64,000 bases of DNA from Sulfolobus sp. S-194 (GCF_012222305.1 NZ_CP035730.1:1364001-1428000), one strand, 5' to 3'; counted from the stretch's first letter, positions 27,815-37,758 are shown. The notes: generated by a model not told the origin, from the sequence alone. Translations and numbers: made by a program.

Positions 27815-29484
27815 GAATAAGTAAGGAAAGATATTTTGAGCTATATGGACCAACTGAAGGAGACAAGGTTAGGCTAGGAGATACTAATCTTTACATAACG
27901 ATAGAAAAGGACTTAATTGCAAAAGGAGATGAACTGGTTTTCGGAGCCGGAAAAACTGCTAGAGATGGTTTAGGATTATTGCCAAACGTCAGAGAGGAGG
28001 AGGCGATGGATTTAATAATTACTAATGTAGTAATTCTTGACCCTTTATTAGGAGTTATAAAGGGAGATATTGGGATCAAAGATAATCTAATTATTGGGAT
28101 TGGTCATGGTGGTAATCCTTTTACAATGGATGGTGTAAATTTTATTTTAGGTTCTTCAACTGAAATTATTTCTGGAGAAGGGTTAATTGCAACGCCAGGT
28201 TTTATTGATACTCATATACATTGGGTTGCTCCACAGCAAGTTTTCGACGCTTTGTCGGCCGGATTTACAACACTAATTGGTGGTGGTACTGGACCAGCTG
28301 AAGGAACTAAGGCAACCACTGTAACTCCAGGAAGTTGGAATATTAAAATTATTGCTGAAGCACTTGATTATTTTCCATTAAACTTTGCATTAACAGCTAA
28401 AGGTTCGTCTAGTAGGATTACTATGGAAGAAGTATTAAGAAATGGTGCGTCTGGTTTTAAGATTCATGAAGATTGGGGGGCTATGCCTAGAGTAATAGAT
28501 GAAACTTTAACAGTTGCTGATGAATACGATGTTCAAGTAACAATACATACTGATACTTCAAATGAAAGTGGTTACTTAGAAGATACACTTAATGCCATTA
28601 ATGGTAGAACAATTCACGCTTATCACGTAGAAGGGGCAGGAGGAGGACATGCTCCAGATATTATTAAAATATGTGCAGAACCAAACGTTTTACCTTCATC
28701 AACAAATCCTACAAAGCCTTATACAATACATACTTATGAGGAGCATTTGGAAATGTTAATGGCTGTACACCATTTAAATCCAAAGGTCCCTGAAGATGTT
28801 GCTTATGCTGAATCGAGAATTAGGGAAGAGACAATGATGGCAGAGGATTACTTACACGATTTAGGAGCAATAAGCATGTTGTCCTCAGATTCCCAAGCTA
28901 TGGGAAGAGTTGGAGAAACCGGAATGAGAGCTTTTCAACTTGCACATAAAATGAAAGAACTAGGATTAACCCAACTAAGTGATAATGAAAGGGTACTAAG
29001 ATATTTAGCTAAAATAACAATTAATCCAGCAATAACCCATGGAATTTCTGATTACGTAGGCACTTTAGCACCAGGACATATTGCTGATATTGTACTATGG
29101 GATCCAAGATTCTTTCCAGTAAAGCCTTACATGATTATTAAAGCTGGTGCAATTGCTTGGGCATTAATGGGGGATACAAATGCTTCAATTGCTTACGCAC
29201 AACCAGTACTTTACAAACCAATGTTTGGATATTACTCTGCTAAAAGTGTTTCATTCTTCTTCTCTGCAATTGATGGAGTAAAGAACTTATCGAAGATTGT
29301 AAGAAGAAGAGTCTTACCAGTCAAAAATACTAGGCATCTAACTAAAAAGGACATGAAATATAATGATGTTTTGCCAAGGATTGAAGTTGATCCAGATACC
29401 TATGAAGTTAAAATTAATGGTATCGTGCCAAAAGTTCCTCCTTCAAAATCATTGCCGTTAACTCAATTATATTTTATGTATTAG
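27811..29484 (+). CDS. ureC: Urease alpha (catalytic nickel) subunit
   Basis: TTG start, 557 residues. Nickel ligands appear as THIHW (His135/137), GFKIHEDWG (carbamylated Lys217, His219), [10 protein letters not shown] (His246), [13 protein letters not shown] (His272) and SSDSQAMGR (Asp360). These are nearly the same numbers as in Klebsiella urease. The mobile flap reads MLMAVHHL: His320 is kept but the usual Cys319 is Val. The protein hydrolyses urea to ammonia and carbamate. Everything else needed for activity is present, so the enzyme should work, with altered flap chemistry. Confidence 0.95.
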   Translation: MRISKERYFELYGPTEGDKVRLGDTNLYITIEKDLIAKGDELVFGAGKTARDGLGLLPNVREEEAMDLIITNVVILDPLLGVIKGDIGIKDNLIIGIGHGGNPFTMDGVNFILGSSTEIISGEGLIATPGFIDTHIHWVAPQQVFDALSAGFTTLIGGGTGPAEGTKATTVTPGSWNIKIIAEALDYFPLNFALTAKGSSSRITMEEVLRNGASGFKIHEDWGAMPRVIDETLTVADEYDVQVTIHTDTSNESGYLEDTLNAINGRTIHAYHVEGAGGGHAPDIIKICAEPNVLPSSTNPTKPYTIHTYEEHLEMLMAVHHLNPKVPEDVAYAESRIREETMMAEDYLHDLGAISMLSSDSQAMGRVGETGMRAFQLAHKMKELGLTQLSDNERVLRYLAKITINPAITHGISDYVGTLAPGHIADIVLWDPRFFPVKPYMIIKAGAIAWALMGDTNASIAYAQPVLYKPMFGYYSAKSVSFFFSAIDGVKNLSKIVRRRVLPVKNTRHLTKKDMKYNDVLPRIEVDPDTYEVKINGIVPKVPPSKSLPLTQLYFMY

Positions 29485-29493
29485 GGTGGTATC

Positions 29494-29973
29494 ATGATTT
29501 TGACTAAAAAGTTGGGAAAAGAAAGTGAAACACTTGAGTTAATAGAGAAGGCTAAGACATTAGGAATTTTTAGAATAGTAGAGCTTTCTAGAGAATGTTT
29601 TGAGAGGCAAAGATGTAGAGGTAAGACTGATAAAGGAGAGGAAGTCATAATAAACTTGAAAGGCGTACCAATTTCTGACAGCGATGTTTTTCAAGCTGAT
29701 AATGGCTATATTATTCTGCTAAAAGAGAAAGAGGAGAAAGTTATAGAGTTCAATATAAATGATTTTACTTCTTTCGTTTTAGGTTATATTATAGGAAATT
29801 ATCACATGAGGGTTATGGTTAATGAAAACAAAGTTTACATACCAGCGGAATTAGGCGAAGATTATTTGACACAAAAATTTAAGAATTTTAATCCTAAAAT
29901 TACTAAAATAAAATTTAATCCAAATGTAGATATGCCAGTACAATCTGTGGTGGTTGATTTTGCTAACACCTAA
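29494..29973 (+). CDS. ureE: Urease nickel metallochaperone UreE
   Basis: The 159-residue protein has the UreE N-terminal beta domain and the metal-binding domain core FVLGYIIGNYHMRVMVNENKVYIPAE, where GNYH carries the conserved bridging histidine. The His-rich tail seen in some bacteria is missing; the C-terminus ends VVVDFANT. It delivers Ni2+ to UreG. It starts 9 bp after ureC and its 3' end overlaps ureF by 20 bp. Confidence 0.85.
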   Translation: MILTKKLGKESETLELIEKAKTLGIFRIVELSRECFERQRCRGKTDKGEEVIINLKGVPISDSDVFQADNGYIILLKEKEEKVIEFNINDFTSFVLGYIIGNYHMRVMVNENKVYIPAELGEDYLTQKFKNFNPKITKIKFNPNVDMPVQSVVVDFANT

Positions 29974-30556
29974 AATATTTCAATTATTTGATAGCGCATT
30001 ACCAGTAGGTTCCTTTAATTATTCTTTCGGTGTAGAAGAAGCTTATATGAAGGGATTTGAGATAAGGGGATTTATTAGAGACATTTTCTTTAATGTGATT
30101 ATGAAGGGAGATATTGCAATAATAGATTTAGCTTATGAAGACCCAGAAGAAGCTGATAAAATACTTTACGCATCAAAACTTCCCAAAGAATTAAAAGAAG
30201 CAAGCGTTAATATGGGTTTATCCTTAGCTAGGCTGGAACTTTGTGATGACTATTATATTAAAAAAGTTAATAATGGTGAAGGTATAGGAACTTATCCAGT
30301 TATTATAGCGAGATGCTGTAAATCTTTAGGAATTAGTAAAGAGGACTGTAAAGCCGGTTTGGCTTATACTGAACTATCCCAATTGGTTTTCAGCGCAGTA
30401 AGGCTAAGGGCTATAGATTTTATTGAAGGACAGAAAACCATTTGGTGTTTGCTTTCTCAATATAAGGAGGAGAAGGAGTTTGAACCATTCAGTCCAGTTC
30501 TTGATATTTTATCAAAACTTCATGAAGAAAGAGAACCTAGGGTGTTTCTCGCATGA
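29954..30556 (+). CDS. ureF: Urease accessory protein UreF
   Basis: A 200-residue, helical protein opening with the UreF signature [23 protein letters not shown]. Later segments [20 protein letters not shown] match the family's C-terminal part. UreF bridges UreD-bound apo-urease and the UreG GTPase. I take the TTG at 29954, inside ureE; other TTG codons a few bases on (29960) would serve equally. Stop overlaps the ureG ATG by 4 bp. Confidence 0.85.
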   Translation: MILLTPKIFQLFDSALPVGSFNYSFGVEEAYMKGFEIRGFIRDIFFNVIMKGDIAIIDLAYEDPEEADKILYASKLPKELKEASVNMGLSLARLELCDDYYIKKVNNGEGIGTYPVIIARCCKSLGISKEDCKAGLAYTELSQLVFSAVRLRAIDFIEGQKTIWCLLSQYKEEKEFEPFSPVLDILSKLHEEREPRVFLA

Positions 30557-31182
30557 TTAGAATTGGAGTTTTAGGTCCAGTTGGTAGTGGTAAAACAACA
30601 TTAATAGAATTCTTAGCAGAATACCTAGTAAGGAAAGAAGGACTTTCAGTGGGAATAATAACTAACGATGTTGTGTCCTCTCATGACGCTCTAAGAATTT
30701 ATCAGAATTTAGTGTTAAAAGAAAAGTTATTACCAAAAGAAAATGTAATAGGAATTGTAACAGGAGGTTGTCCACATACGGCAATAAGAGAAGATCCTTC
30801 AGTAAATTTAAGAGCATTAGAAACTTTAATAAAGAGAACAAGTTTAGATGTTATATTTATAGAAAGTGGAGGAGATAATGTTATGTCGACATTTAGCCCA
30901 GTGTTGGCTGACTATACAATCTTCGTATTAGATACAGCAGCTGGCGATAAATATCCTGGAAAAGGAGGGTTAGGGATTCAAGAAAGTGATTTACTTGTTG
31001 TGAACAAAATAGATTTAGCACCTTTTGTAGGAGCTGATTTAGAGAAAATGAGAAGAGATGCAGAAAAAATAAGGAAGGATAAACCTACAGTCTTTATTAG
31101 TTTAAAGACAGGAGATGGAATAGACGATTTAATTAAAATTATAAGAAGTGAATTAGAACTTGAGGGGCTTATTAGAAGTTAA
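30553..31182 (+). CDS. ureG: Urease accessory GTPase UreG
   Basis: SIMIBI-class GTPase of 209 residues: P-loop GPVGSGKT (8-15), the invariant nickel site [11 protein letters not shown], switch region [13 protein letters not shown] and base-recognition NKIDLA. It couples GTP hydrolysis to insertion of nickel into urease. The N-terminal His-rich stretch of plant/bacterial forms is absent. Its 3' end overlaps ureD by 23 bp. Confidence 0.95.
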   Translation: MIRIGVLGPVGSGKTTLIEFLAEYLVRKEGLSVGIITNDVVSSHDALRIYQNLVLKEKLLPKENVIGIVTGGCPHTAIREDPSVNLRALETLIKRTSLDVIFIESGGDNVMSTFSPVLADYTIFVLDTAAGDKYPGKGGLGIQESDLLVVNKIDLAPFVGADLEKMRRDAEKIRKDKPTVFISLKTGDGIDDLIKIIRSELELEGLIRS

Positions 31183-31759
31183 AAAAGGTTTGATAAAAAG
31201 AAACGGTCCTCTATCTTTTTTTGAATCTCAAGGTTTTGGAATATTAGTTAATCCTTCTGAGGTTTTAGCTAACAATGATGAAGTGGAAATTTACATAGAA
31301 AGAGATAGGGGCATAATTACTGACCAAGCATATACAAAAATATTATCTAGAAGTAATGTAAGAATGCACATTAAAATAATCGCTAATGTATTATATTATT
31401 TTCCTCATCCTATAATTTTTTACAATAAAGCTAATGCAAAAATTGAAACAGAGATTTACATAAATGACTTTGGAAAGATTGTTGAGGCATATATTTTAGG
31501 TAGAAAGTTTCACAATGAGGAATTTAAAGAAGGAGATATAAAGAGCATTACGAAAGTATACTATAAGGAGAAACTATTAATTTATGATATTTTTAGAGTT
31601 AAAAATGAAGATTATAAGAGTAAAAATATCATGGGTAGTGAGGCCTTACTTACAGTTTTAGATATAAAAAATAGTGGAGAATACGATTTCAAAAGATTAA
31701 TAACTTCTTCAGAAAAAATTGACAGCTTATGGAGAGAGGAAACTAAAATTTGGTTTTAA
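31160..31759 (+). CDS. ureD: Urease accessory protein UreD (short form)
   Basis: This beta-rich 199-residue protein is identified mostly by place, as the last gene of the ure operon. It also has segments such as [17 protein letters not shown] (matching UreD's 'Q-x-T-K' region), [24 protein letters not shown] and [14 protein letters not shown]. UreD normally has about 270 residues, so this is a compact version. The start is a TTG inside ureG. It scaffolds the UreFG complex on apo-urease. It ends 3 bp from the convergent cyanase gene. Confidence 0.8.
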   Translation: MRGLLEVKKGLIKRNGPLSFFESQGFGILVNPSEVLANNDEVEIYIERDRGIITDQAYTKILSRSNVRMHIKIIANVLYYFPHPIIFYNKANAKIETEIYINDFGKIVEAYILGRKFHNEEFKEGDIKSITKVYYKEKLLIYDIFRVKNEDYKSKNIMGSEALLTVLDIKNSGEYDFKRLITSSEKIDSLWREETKIWF

Positions 31760-31762
31760 CTT

Positions 31763-32209
31763 TTACCATTTAGAATAGTATAACCATTTCCCATTAAAAG
31801 TTAACACCATTCGTGGATAATTGTTTTCGATGACTTTATCAACATAAATTTTTACATCAATCATACTCATTATGCCATCGCCAAATAATTCATGAGCAAC
31901 ATCCTTAATTACCGGTCCATATAATAACACACCTTCATAAAGCCTATATATAAATGGATCTGTAGGGGGCCATGGTTGAGCTGGAGTTCTCATTGGAGCA
32001 TCTAACAATACTGGTTTAAACTCATTGGGTAAATCTAGCAAAGTAATTATCTTATCAGCTTCTTCCTCAGTAGCTTGTGCATAACCATATAATAACATTG
32101 CTGCATATACTTTATCCTTTCCTAAATACTTTCCAATTTCTTCCCATGTTAATCTTTTTTCCCTTTTCTTCTTTAGACTAATTTCCCTTAGCTCTTTTTT
32201 ATCAATCAT
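31763..32209 (-). CDS. cynS: Cyanase (cyanate hydratase)
   Basis: The 148 residues match cyanase along the full length: a helical N-terminal domain (TWEEIGKYLGKDKVYAAMLLYG) and the catalytic C-terminal domain with YRLYEGVLLYGPVIK and GDGIMSMIDV. The catalytic triad falls at Arg89, Glu92 and Ser115, the E. coli numbers minus seven. The enzyme turns cyanate plus bicarbonate into ammonia and CO2. It lies tail-to-tail with ureD; urea and cyanate are in chemical equilibrium, so the pairing makes sense in hot acid. Confidence 0.95.
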   Translation of the reverse strand: MIDKKELREISLKKKREKRLTWEEIGKYLGKDKVYAAMLLYGYAQATEEEADKIITLLDLPNEFKPVLLDAPMRTPAQPWPPTDPFIYRLYEGVLLYGPVIKDVAHELFGDGIMSMIDVKIYVDKVIENNYPRMVLTFNGKWLYYSKW

Positions 32210-32246
32210 ATATAAATATTATGAAAAGTATTATATAAATTTTTCG

Positions 32247-32697
32247 TTAAAAGATAATTATATTTGACGATTCTTTAATTATTTTAGCAACAACTTATGT
32301 AGAAGTCCTTTCAATCTCTGGAATACTCATAACTCTTTCTAAGAATTTTCCATGAACTCCTCTCTGGTTTTATATCTAGACATTACGATAAAATCATACC
32401 CACCTAAAACAAAATACACTCCCCAAACTCCTAGTATTTGTGCTAACTTATTACCTAACTCCACGTGATAATTTTTACCATACTTAGCTTTTACCGAAGT
32501 TATTACCATGTAATCAAGGTTTAATGAAGCTGGATTAATATATGCATAATAACCCTTAATCACACCATCTTTTTCCAACTTCTTAATCCTATATGCTAAG
32601 ATAGACTTGGGAATCTGATTTCCCTAGCCGTCTCATCTAAAGAATATTTTACATTATTTTAAAGAATTTTTAAAATTCTTAAGTCTATCTCATCCAT
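32247..32697 (-). pseudogene. Broken Lrp/AsnC-family regulator
   Basis: From ATG at 32697 the frame reads MDEIDLRILKIL and then a stop; it continues as NNVKYSLDETAREI, shifts, and resumes as RIKKLEKDGVIKGYYAYINP, the classic Lrp helix-turn-helix end and linker. The RAM ligand-binding domain follows (VITSVKAKYGKN, then VYFVLGGYDFIVMSRYKTREEFM), with another frameshift near 32340 and an in-frame stop near 32300. At least four lesions. The MITE at 32713 sits 15 bp before the start codon, in what was the promoter. It probably once regulated neighbouring nitrogen genes. Confidence 0.75.
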
Positions 32698-32712
32698 AGA
32701 TAAGTGTGTCGA

Positions 32713-32838
32713 TAGTGTCGTCATTTGTATATAATTTCATTAATTTAGGCTAATCTCTAGAAGAGAAGATGCTAAGATAAAGTTATTGTACACTTTTTAT
32801 CTTAACATAGAAATATAAATATCATAATGACGACACTA
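32713..32838. repeat. MITE copy 3, 126 bp
   Basis: Starts TAGTGTCGTCATTTG and ends CATAATGACGACACTA. Interior blocks AGATGCTAAGATAAAGTT and AACATAGAAATATAAATA match copies 1 and 2. The left-hand flank GTGTGTCGA also appears beside one end of copy 1, so the true repeat may extend further. Lies immediately upstream of the dead Lrp gene. Confidence 0.8.
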
Positions 32839-33125
32839 CGAGTATGTACAACAATTTTGTTAATTCAATATGAATTATTTTATTTATTTTAGGAAAATTG
32901 TTTATAATAATACTTTTTGGTGAGTAAGGGGATTTTTATTGGGGTAAGTAATGGGCAACTCTACCAGGTGGAGTACTCCAGTGCTCCCCAAGTTCTTTTA
33001 AATTTTATAGAGTATACTAATCCTGGGCCTAGGTAAGGTTAATAGAATACATTGATAGAAAGCTTTCAAATAGTATTTATGAATTTTTATTATTAATATA
33101 AATTGAATATCTAAAAAGATTAGAA

Positions 33126-34118
33126 TTAAATTTTTGGATAGTATTTGGGTTTTGAATAAGTAATAGCTTCAATAAGTTTTTTAGTTTGAACAGGATCTTT
33201 AACCCACATCTTATAGAAATCAAATGGACTTTCTGCAATTCCATCATCGCTTTCACCAGCCATTTTAGTAGCAGTATAACCGCGGTGTAATAGCTTATAT
33301 AAGTGATTTTCAGCCGTCCATTTTTTTCTAATTCTTCTTATTTCTGGTACTGAGAGTTGTGCATAAATTATTTCACCTGGTGATTCTCCAGCTTCTCCTA
33401 GAACTCTACCATCAAAACTTACTATCATAGAATGTCCAAAATAATAGTATACTCCATCATATCCGGCAAGATTAGATACCGCTACATATGAATTATTGGC
33501 CCAGGCCATCGCTTTTGACATTATAGATACCTGATCCCTTGGAGGATACATATAGCCTTGTACACGGATTATTAGTTCAGCTCCCTTAAATGCAAGATCT
33601 CTCCAAATTTCGGGATAATTTCCATCATCACATATCATTACTCCAAGTTTAATACCTTTTGGACCTTCAGTAACATAGGTTGCATTGCCTGGATACCAAG
33701 GTTCCATAGGCACCCATGGCATAATTTTTCTATATTTTAAAACTATCTTTCCCTCATTAGAGACCACTAAAGCTGTATCATAAGGATTTTTCTTAGGATC
33801 TTCATTTATTTCTCCAGTAAGAGTAAAGACAATATAAACTCCATTAGACTTACTTGCTTCACGTATAATATCTACGGCTTCTGAGTCTACACTTAAACTT
33901 AATTCTCTCCACTTCTTTGGATTAAATCCTTGTAACGAATATTCAGGAAATACAATTATATCTAATCCTGGTAATCCGAGTTTAGTGTTACTTATCATCT
34001 CAGCAATTTTCTTGGCATTTTCAATTACTTCTCTATAAGAATTTATCTTTGGAGCAGGATAATTTATTACAGCTATACCAACTGATTCCTCATCTGAAGA
34101 TATATCTCCCATACTCAT
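33126..34118 (-). CDS. amiE: Aliphatic amidase (nitrilase superfamily)
   Basis: The 330-residue protein resembles Pseudomonas AmiE strikingly from end to end: MGDISS start, VGIAVINYPAP, LPGLDIIVFPEYSLQG (catalytic Glu59), KYRKIMPW (Lys131), MICDDGNYPEIWRD (nucleophile Cys163), then AMAWANNSYVAVSN and HLYKLLHRGY. It hydrolyses short aliphatic amides (acetamide, propionamide, perhaps formamide) to acid and ammonia. The C-terminal tail of AmiE is shortened. The start could be Met1 or Met3. Single gene with a 290-bp spacer to the MITE. Confidence 0.9.
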   Translation of the reverse strand: MSMGDISSDEESVGIAVINYPAPKINSYREVIENAKKIAEMISNTKLGLPGLDIIVFPEYSLQGFNPKKWRELSLSVDSEAVDIIREASKSNGVYIVFTLTGEINEDPKKNPYDTALVVSNEGKIVLKYRKIMPWVPMEPWYPGNATYVTEGPKGIKLGVMICDDGNYPEIWRDLAFKGAELIIRVQGYMYPPRDQVSIMSKAMAWANNSYVAVSNLAGYDGVYYYFGHSMIVSFDGRVLGEAGESPGEIIYAQLSVPEIRRIRKKWTAENHLYKLLHRGYTATKMAGESDDGIAESPFDFYKMWVKDPVQTKKLIEAITYSKPKYYPKI

Positions 34119-34499
34119 AGTTGATCGTTATATCCTCTTTAAAACTACTTTTAAAGATTTTTACATGCTAATTTAAAAATAAATTATAGCTTAAGCTAAT
34201 AGACTATATGTATATTCAATTTTAAACTAATTCTTAATTATGATTTTTTAGTAATATTTACGTTATACTATTTCTATATAATTTAATTATATATAATTAA
34301 GAAATAACAAGATAATATTACTATTAGAAATAATTAATATTTTATTATTTTTAAATAATTTACAACGAAACTTAAGAACTAGTGTGTTCTCATACAGTCA
34401 TTAAATTCGATATCCCGAAATAAAATTATATCAAAATTATAGATTTTACAAATAGTCGTTCCGATTTAGGAGTAGCCGTGGAGTAAGGCATGTAAGACT
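34119..34499. other. AT-rich non-coding spacer
   Basis: About 380 bases without a supported gene, extremely AT-rich in its first 250 bases. It should contain the amiE promoter near 34119-34170. The right part merges into the IS1-like remnant, whose exact end I cannot fix. Confidence 0.35.
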
Positions 34500-35430
34500 T
34501 TTAAGAAGGCTTATGTGAGAGGATTGTGAGGTTTTAATGGAGGTGGCGAGATGGACCTCGTAACCCTCGCACAATTAATACTTATGATTCTAAGAAATTA
34601 AGCCGAGAAAGCACGAGTTAGAAGACATTGCATACACAATAGTAGCCTACTTGCTTGGAATACATAATCAACATTACACGAAAAAACTTGGGATAAAGAG
34701 AAGAAAAGAAGAAAACCACATTATCATGCAAATCAAATAGAGACGGATCATTAAGAGGAAAAACAAAATACAAGTGCAAAACTTGCGGAAGAACATCCTA
34801 CCAAACACTTAACCACAAGAACAGAGGGAGAGAATCTTAAAGGAGTACTTGAACAGGATGAGCATGAGGGCAATATCCAAGAGTTGAAGGTAAACCATTG
34901 ACTACTGTTTACAGCCTAGTGAAGAGAAAAGGAATAGAAGTATACGCTTACCTACTAGTACTACAAGAACGACTAAAGAGGTTCACTGCAAGCTGTATTT
35001 GATGGAAGTTGGACTTACGTTAGGCATGGTATCAAGATGATAGCTTGTGGATATGGAATGCTTTTACTGATGATGCACCTTTCTTCATTCCGGGTAATAG
35101 GGATTACAAGACTTTTAGTTTACACTATAGATATCTTCCCTAAGAATGAGGTAAATTACACTGACTGATTATTAGTCTGTTTACCAAGCCTTTGATAATC
35201 ACATCGTGGACAAGGAGTATACTTACATTGTGGAGATTTATAATTCTTATTGTAGGTTTCACTTGGTTAGGTTGGCAAGGGATACTAGGGCTTTTAATAG
35301 GAGTGAGAGAATGGTTGATTATAGTCTTGCCTTGTTGAATGTCATTTATCCCGTATTCACGGGAGAAGACACCCTTAAATGAGGCTTACTTGAAGGGAGT
35401 ACAGTATATTAGAGAGAACTTGATATAATA
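34500..35430 (+). mobile_element. Degenerate IS1-family element
   Basis: Conceptual translation across many stops and shifts gives an IS1-type transposase. It has a zinc-ribbon part reading RGKTKYKCKTCGRTSYQTLNHKNR, a segment KGIEVYAYLLVLQERL, and the C-terminal stretch RMVDYSLALLNVIYP followed by NEAYLKGVQYIREN. IS1-family elements of about 800 bp occur in Sulfolobus. No open frame remains, so it is immobile. A fragment of a sister copy, inverted, lies at 39491-39690. Boundaries are approximate. Confidence 0.7.
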
Positions 35431-35656
35431 TTACAAATACTTCTTGAATTTCAAGACTATTTGAGAACCCTTCCAAGAACTATATCGTAAGTCTATCGAT
35501 TAAGTATTTCTTCCCTATATATTCGCCTCTCAGATATTTTAAATAAATTTATTTAAAAAAGATTATATTATATTACTAGATGTATATTAAGGTAAGTAAG
35601 ATTTATTAGCTAGAAAAGAAATAGAAATAAAGCAAGGTGTGTGAACTACGAAAGTC

Positions 35657-36067
35657 TTGGTAGCTTATGATTTCTCGAATCATTCAGATAAGGCAGTTAA
35701 ATATATCTTAACTAAATTTAATGATAGAATAACCGAAATAAACTTATGTCATGTAATAGATTATAACAAAATAGTTAATTTACCTAAAGAGGAATTATAT
35801 CGATACAAAGCAGAAATATCTAAAAAAATAGAAAATTATATCGATGATTTAATTTCAAATAAACTAAATAAAATGTGGAAGATCAATTATTGTGTAGATA
35901 TTAGCGATGACATAGCATTAAGTATAGTAGATTTTGCTAAAAATAACTCTTATGATTTAATAGTAGTAGGAAGAAGGGGGTTAAGTAAAGCTGAATATAT
36001 TTTTATAGGCAGCATATCTAGAAAAATAGTAGAAAGATCATCAATACCCGTACTAGTGATACCTTAA
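35657..36067 (+). CDS. Universal stress protein (UspA family)
   Basis: The product has the Usp alpha/beta fold: VAYDFSNHSDKAVKYIL at the N-terminus and the nucleotide-binding signature VVGRRGLSKAEYIFIGSISRKIVERSSIPVLVIP at the end (G-x2-G-x9-G-S type). The family's normal start, K-V-L-V-A-Y-D, is encoded four codons earlier than the TTG start given here. The codon before it is ACG where ATG would be expected, and an in-frame TGA lies three bases further upstream. Translation must begin at TTG 35657 or at the unusual ACG, so expression may be poor. Confidence 0.75.
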   Translation: MVAYDFSNHSDKAVKYILTKFNDRITEINLCHVIDYNKIVNLPKEELYRYKAEISKKIENYIDDLISNKLNKMWKINYCVDISDDIALSIVDFAKNNSYDLIVVGRRGLSKAEYIFIGSISRKIVERSSIPVLVIP

Positions 36068-36128
36068 TATAATATATTTTAAAAAGACAAGGAAAACCCC
36101 AAAAAAATTATATTTGATATTAAATTTC

Positions 36129-37406
36129 CTACTTTAATTCTACTGTTCTTTCGCTCCATACGCCTATATCCATACCACTAACCCAATAATCTTCAAATAT
36201 ATCAAGAGGAAATATATAAGTCGCTAAAATATTCGGAACATCCACTATACCTGATAGTCTTAGCTCTCCTACTATACTACATAGTGCGAATGCTTGTTCT
36301 TTTGTTAATCCAAATCTTTTCTCTAAATATTCAATTATGTTTAGTAATGCATTTCTTACAGCTAGATTTGCATCTTCACTGGTATTAATTAGAGCTGCAT
36401 ATTCACCGTGAATCCCTTTTAAATATTGGTATTGTGGTATAACTTCACCCTTTTTCTTTATAGGTATACCAGTGGAAGCTATAACTCTTCTATAAGATAT
36501 TCTCTTCATTACTTCATCAGGAATTTCATAAAATGTATGCCAATTAGTTAGCTTAGCACCTCCTTTTATTATTTTAAATCTACCAGTAAATGTAGCTGGC
36601 ATTTCTATTGGTGTAATTGCTACTTCTCCATCACCTTGATGAAAATGAGCATCACCAGTAGAAAATAGTCCACCTTCCATCCATACTGGGAAGTAAACTT
36701 TTACTCCTTTTTGCAATAATCTATTGTCCATATTTCCACCATTTTCTCTAGGGGGTAATGTCCTTAGACCATTTCCTACCCTAGTATTATTACGTAATGA
36801 TAATGGTACAGCTGTTGAAGGCTCTGGGGGAAATACTAACCCTCCGGTTTTTCTTAGCTCTTCTTCTCTTTCATATATTTCTTTTTGTTTTTCTGGAGAG
36901 AACGCCGTGCCCATAACTCCCATGAATGGTTGAGCAGGAATTCTAACTTTAGGAATAGCTTCAGAAGTTGCATATATTTTCTTGCTTAAATCCCACACTG
37001 CAAGCCATGGATTCGGAAATAGATCTCGTAAAAAATTAAACCCTGGTATAATTACTGTCCAACCTTTTTTACCAGGATCAACATCCAAAATTTCGACTTC
37101 TAATAGATCTCCAGCTTCAGCTCCTTTTACATATATAGGTCCTGTTAGTGGGTGTGCAAGTGTAAGATCAAGATCTTTTATTTTATCTACCGAAAAATCC
37201 GGATCTAAAGGTTGTCCATCTAGGAAATCTCTAGTTTCCATAGATACTATATCTCCGGGTTCTATATCCAAAATTGGTTCTATATCTGGATCCCATCTGT
37301 TATGACAAACTGGATCATCCTTGCACCTTCTAGCATTTTCATTAATTTTAATATAATGGTGTCTTTTATATGAAGTTATTATTTGTTCTGAAGTTTTTTC
37401 TACCAT
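36129..37406 (-). CDS. fmdA: Formamidase/acetamidase (FmdA/AmdA family)
   Basis: The 425-residue protein has the family's blocks: VCHNRWDPDIEPILDIEPGD, LTLAHPLTGPIYVKGAEAGDLLEVEI, IPAQPFMGVMGTA, then GGNMDNRLLQKGVKVYFPV and FSTGDAHFHQGDGEVAITPIE. It hydrolyses formamide (or acetamide) to ammonia and the acid through a zinc-type site distinct from nitrilases. A second amide hydrolase, amiE, is 2 kb away. Neighbours are a stress protein and an NCS1 permease. Start at ATG 37406, followed upstream by a long AT-rich spacer. Confidence 0.9.
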   Translation of the reverse strand: MVEKTSEQIITSYKRHHYIKINENARRCKDDPVCHNRWDPDIEPILDIEPGDIVSMETRDFLDGQPLDPDFSVDKIKDLDLTLAHPLTGPIYVKGAEAGDLLEVEILDVDPGKKGWTVIIPGFNFLRDLFPNPWLAVWDLSKKIYATSEAIPKVRIPAQPFMGVMGTAFSPEKQKEIYEREEELRKTGGLVFPPEPSTAVPLSLRNNTRVGNGLRTLPPRENGGNMDNRLLQKGVKVYFPVWMEGGLFSTGDAHFHQGDGEVAITPIEMPATFTGRFKIIKGGAKLTNWHTFYEIPDEVMKRISYRRVIASTGIPIKKKGEVIPQYQYLKGIHGEYAALINTSEDANLAVRNALLNIIEYLEKRFGLTKEQAFALCSIVGELRLSGIVDVPNILATYIFPLDIFEDYWVSGMDIGVWSERTVELK

Positions 37407-37758
37407 ATCGATTACTTAACTTTAATGAACAAATTATAAACATTGCTCTTATCAGTAGTTAAAAAAGTATAATATTTAATATGTCCTTACTAATAAATTT
37501 TTAATTTTTACTAATTCCATTAATATTTGTATTTACTTAATAAATACAATTTAGTTGTAACTTAAATCTTTATATCATAGTTTTATCTAATATTATTATT
37601 TAAATTTTTAATATATTAAATTTTATTTCAATTAAAGTAGATTTATTAGGCCTTAACTTTAATCCTCAATTTTAATAATGTTAAATTTCTAGTAATCCTC
37701 AATGTTTTCAATTTTTAAGGTTTTTAAATTAAAAGTTATTTTAGTTTTTTGGCTACAA
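37407..37758. other. Long AT-rich divergent promoter region
   Basis: About 350 bases between fmdA and the divergent NCS1 permease with no supported gene. It is extremely AT-rich with many T runs. Both gene promoters must lie here; only the one for the permease can be pinned to a TATA box (next entry). Confidence 0.4.

Noticed and set aside
32930-33010. Partial palindrome with CCAGGTGGAGTACTCCAGTG considered as a regulatory hairpin or RNA
   Set aside because: The stem is short and imperfect and no second copy or gene context supports a function.
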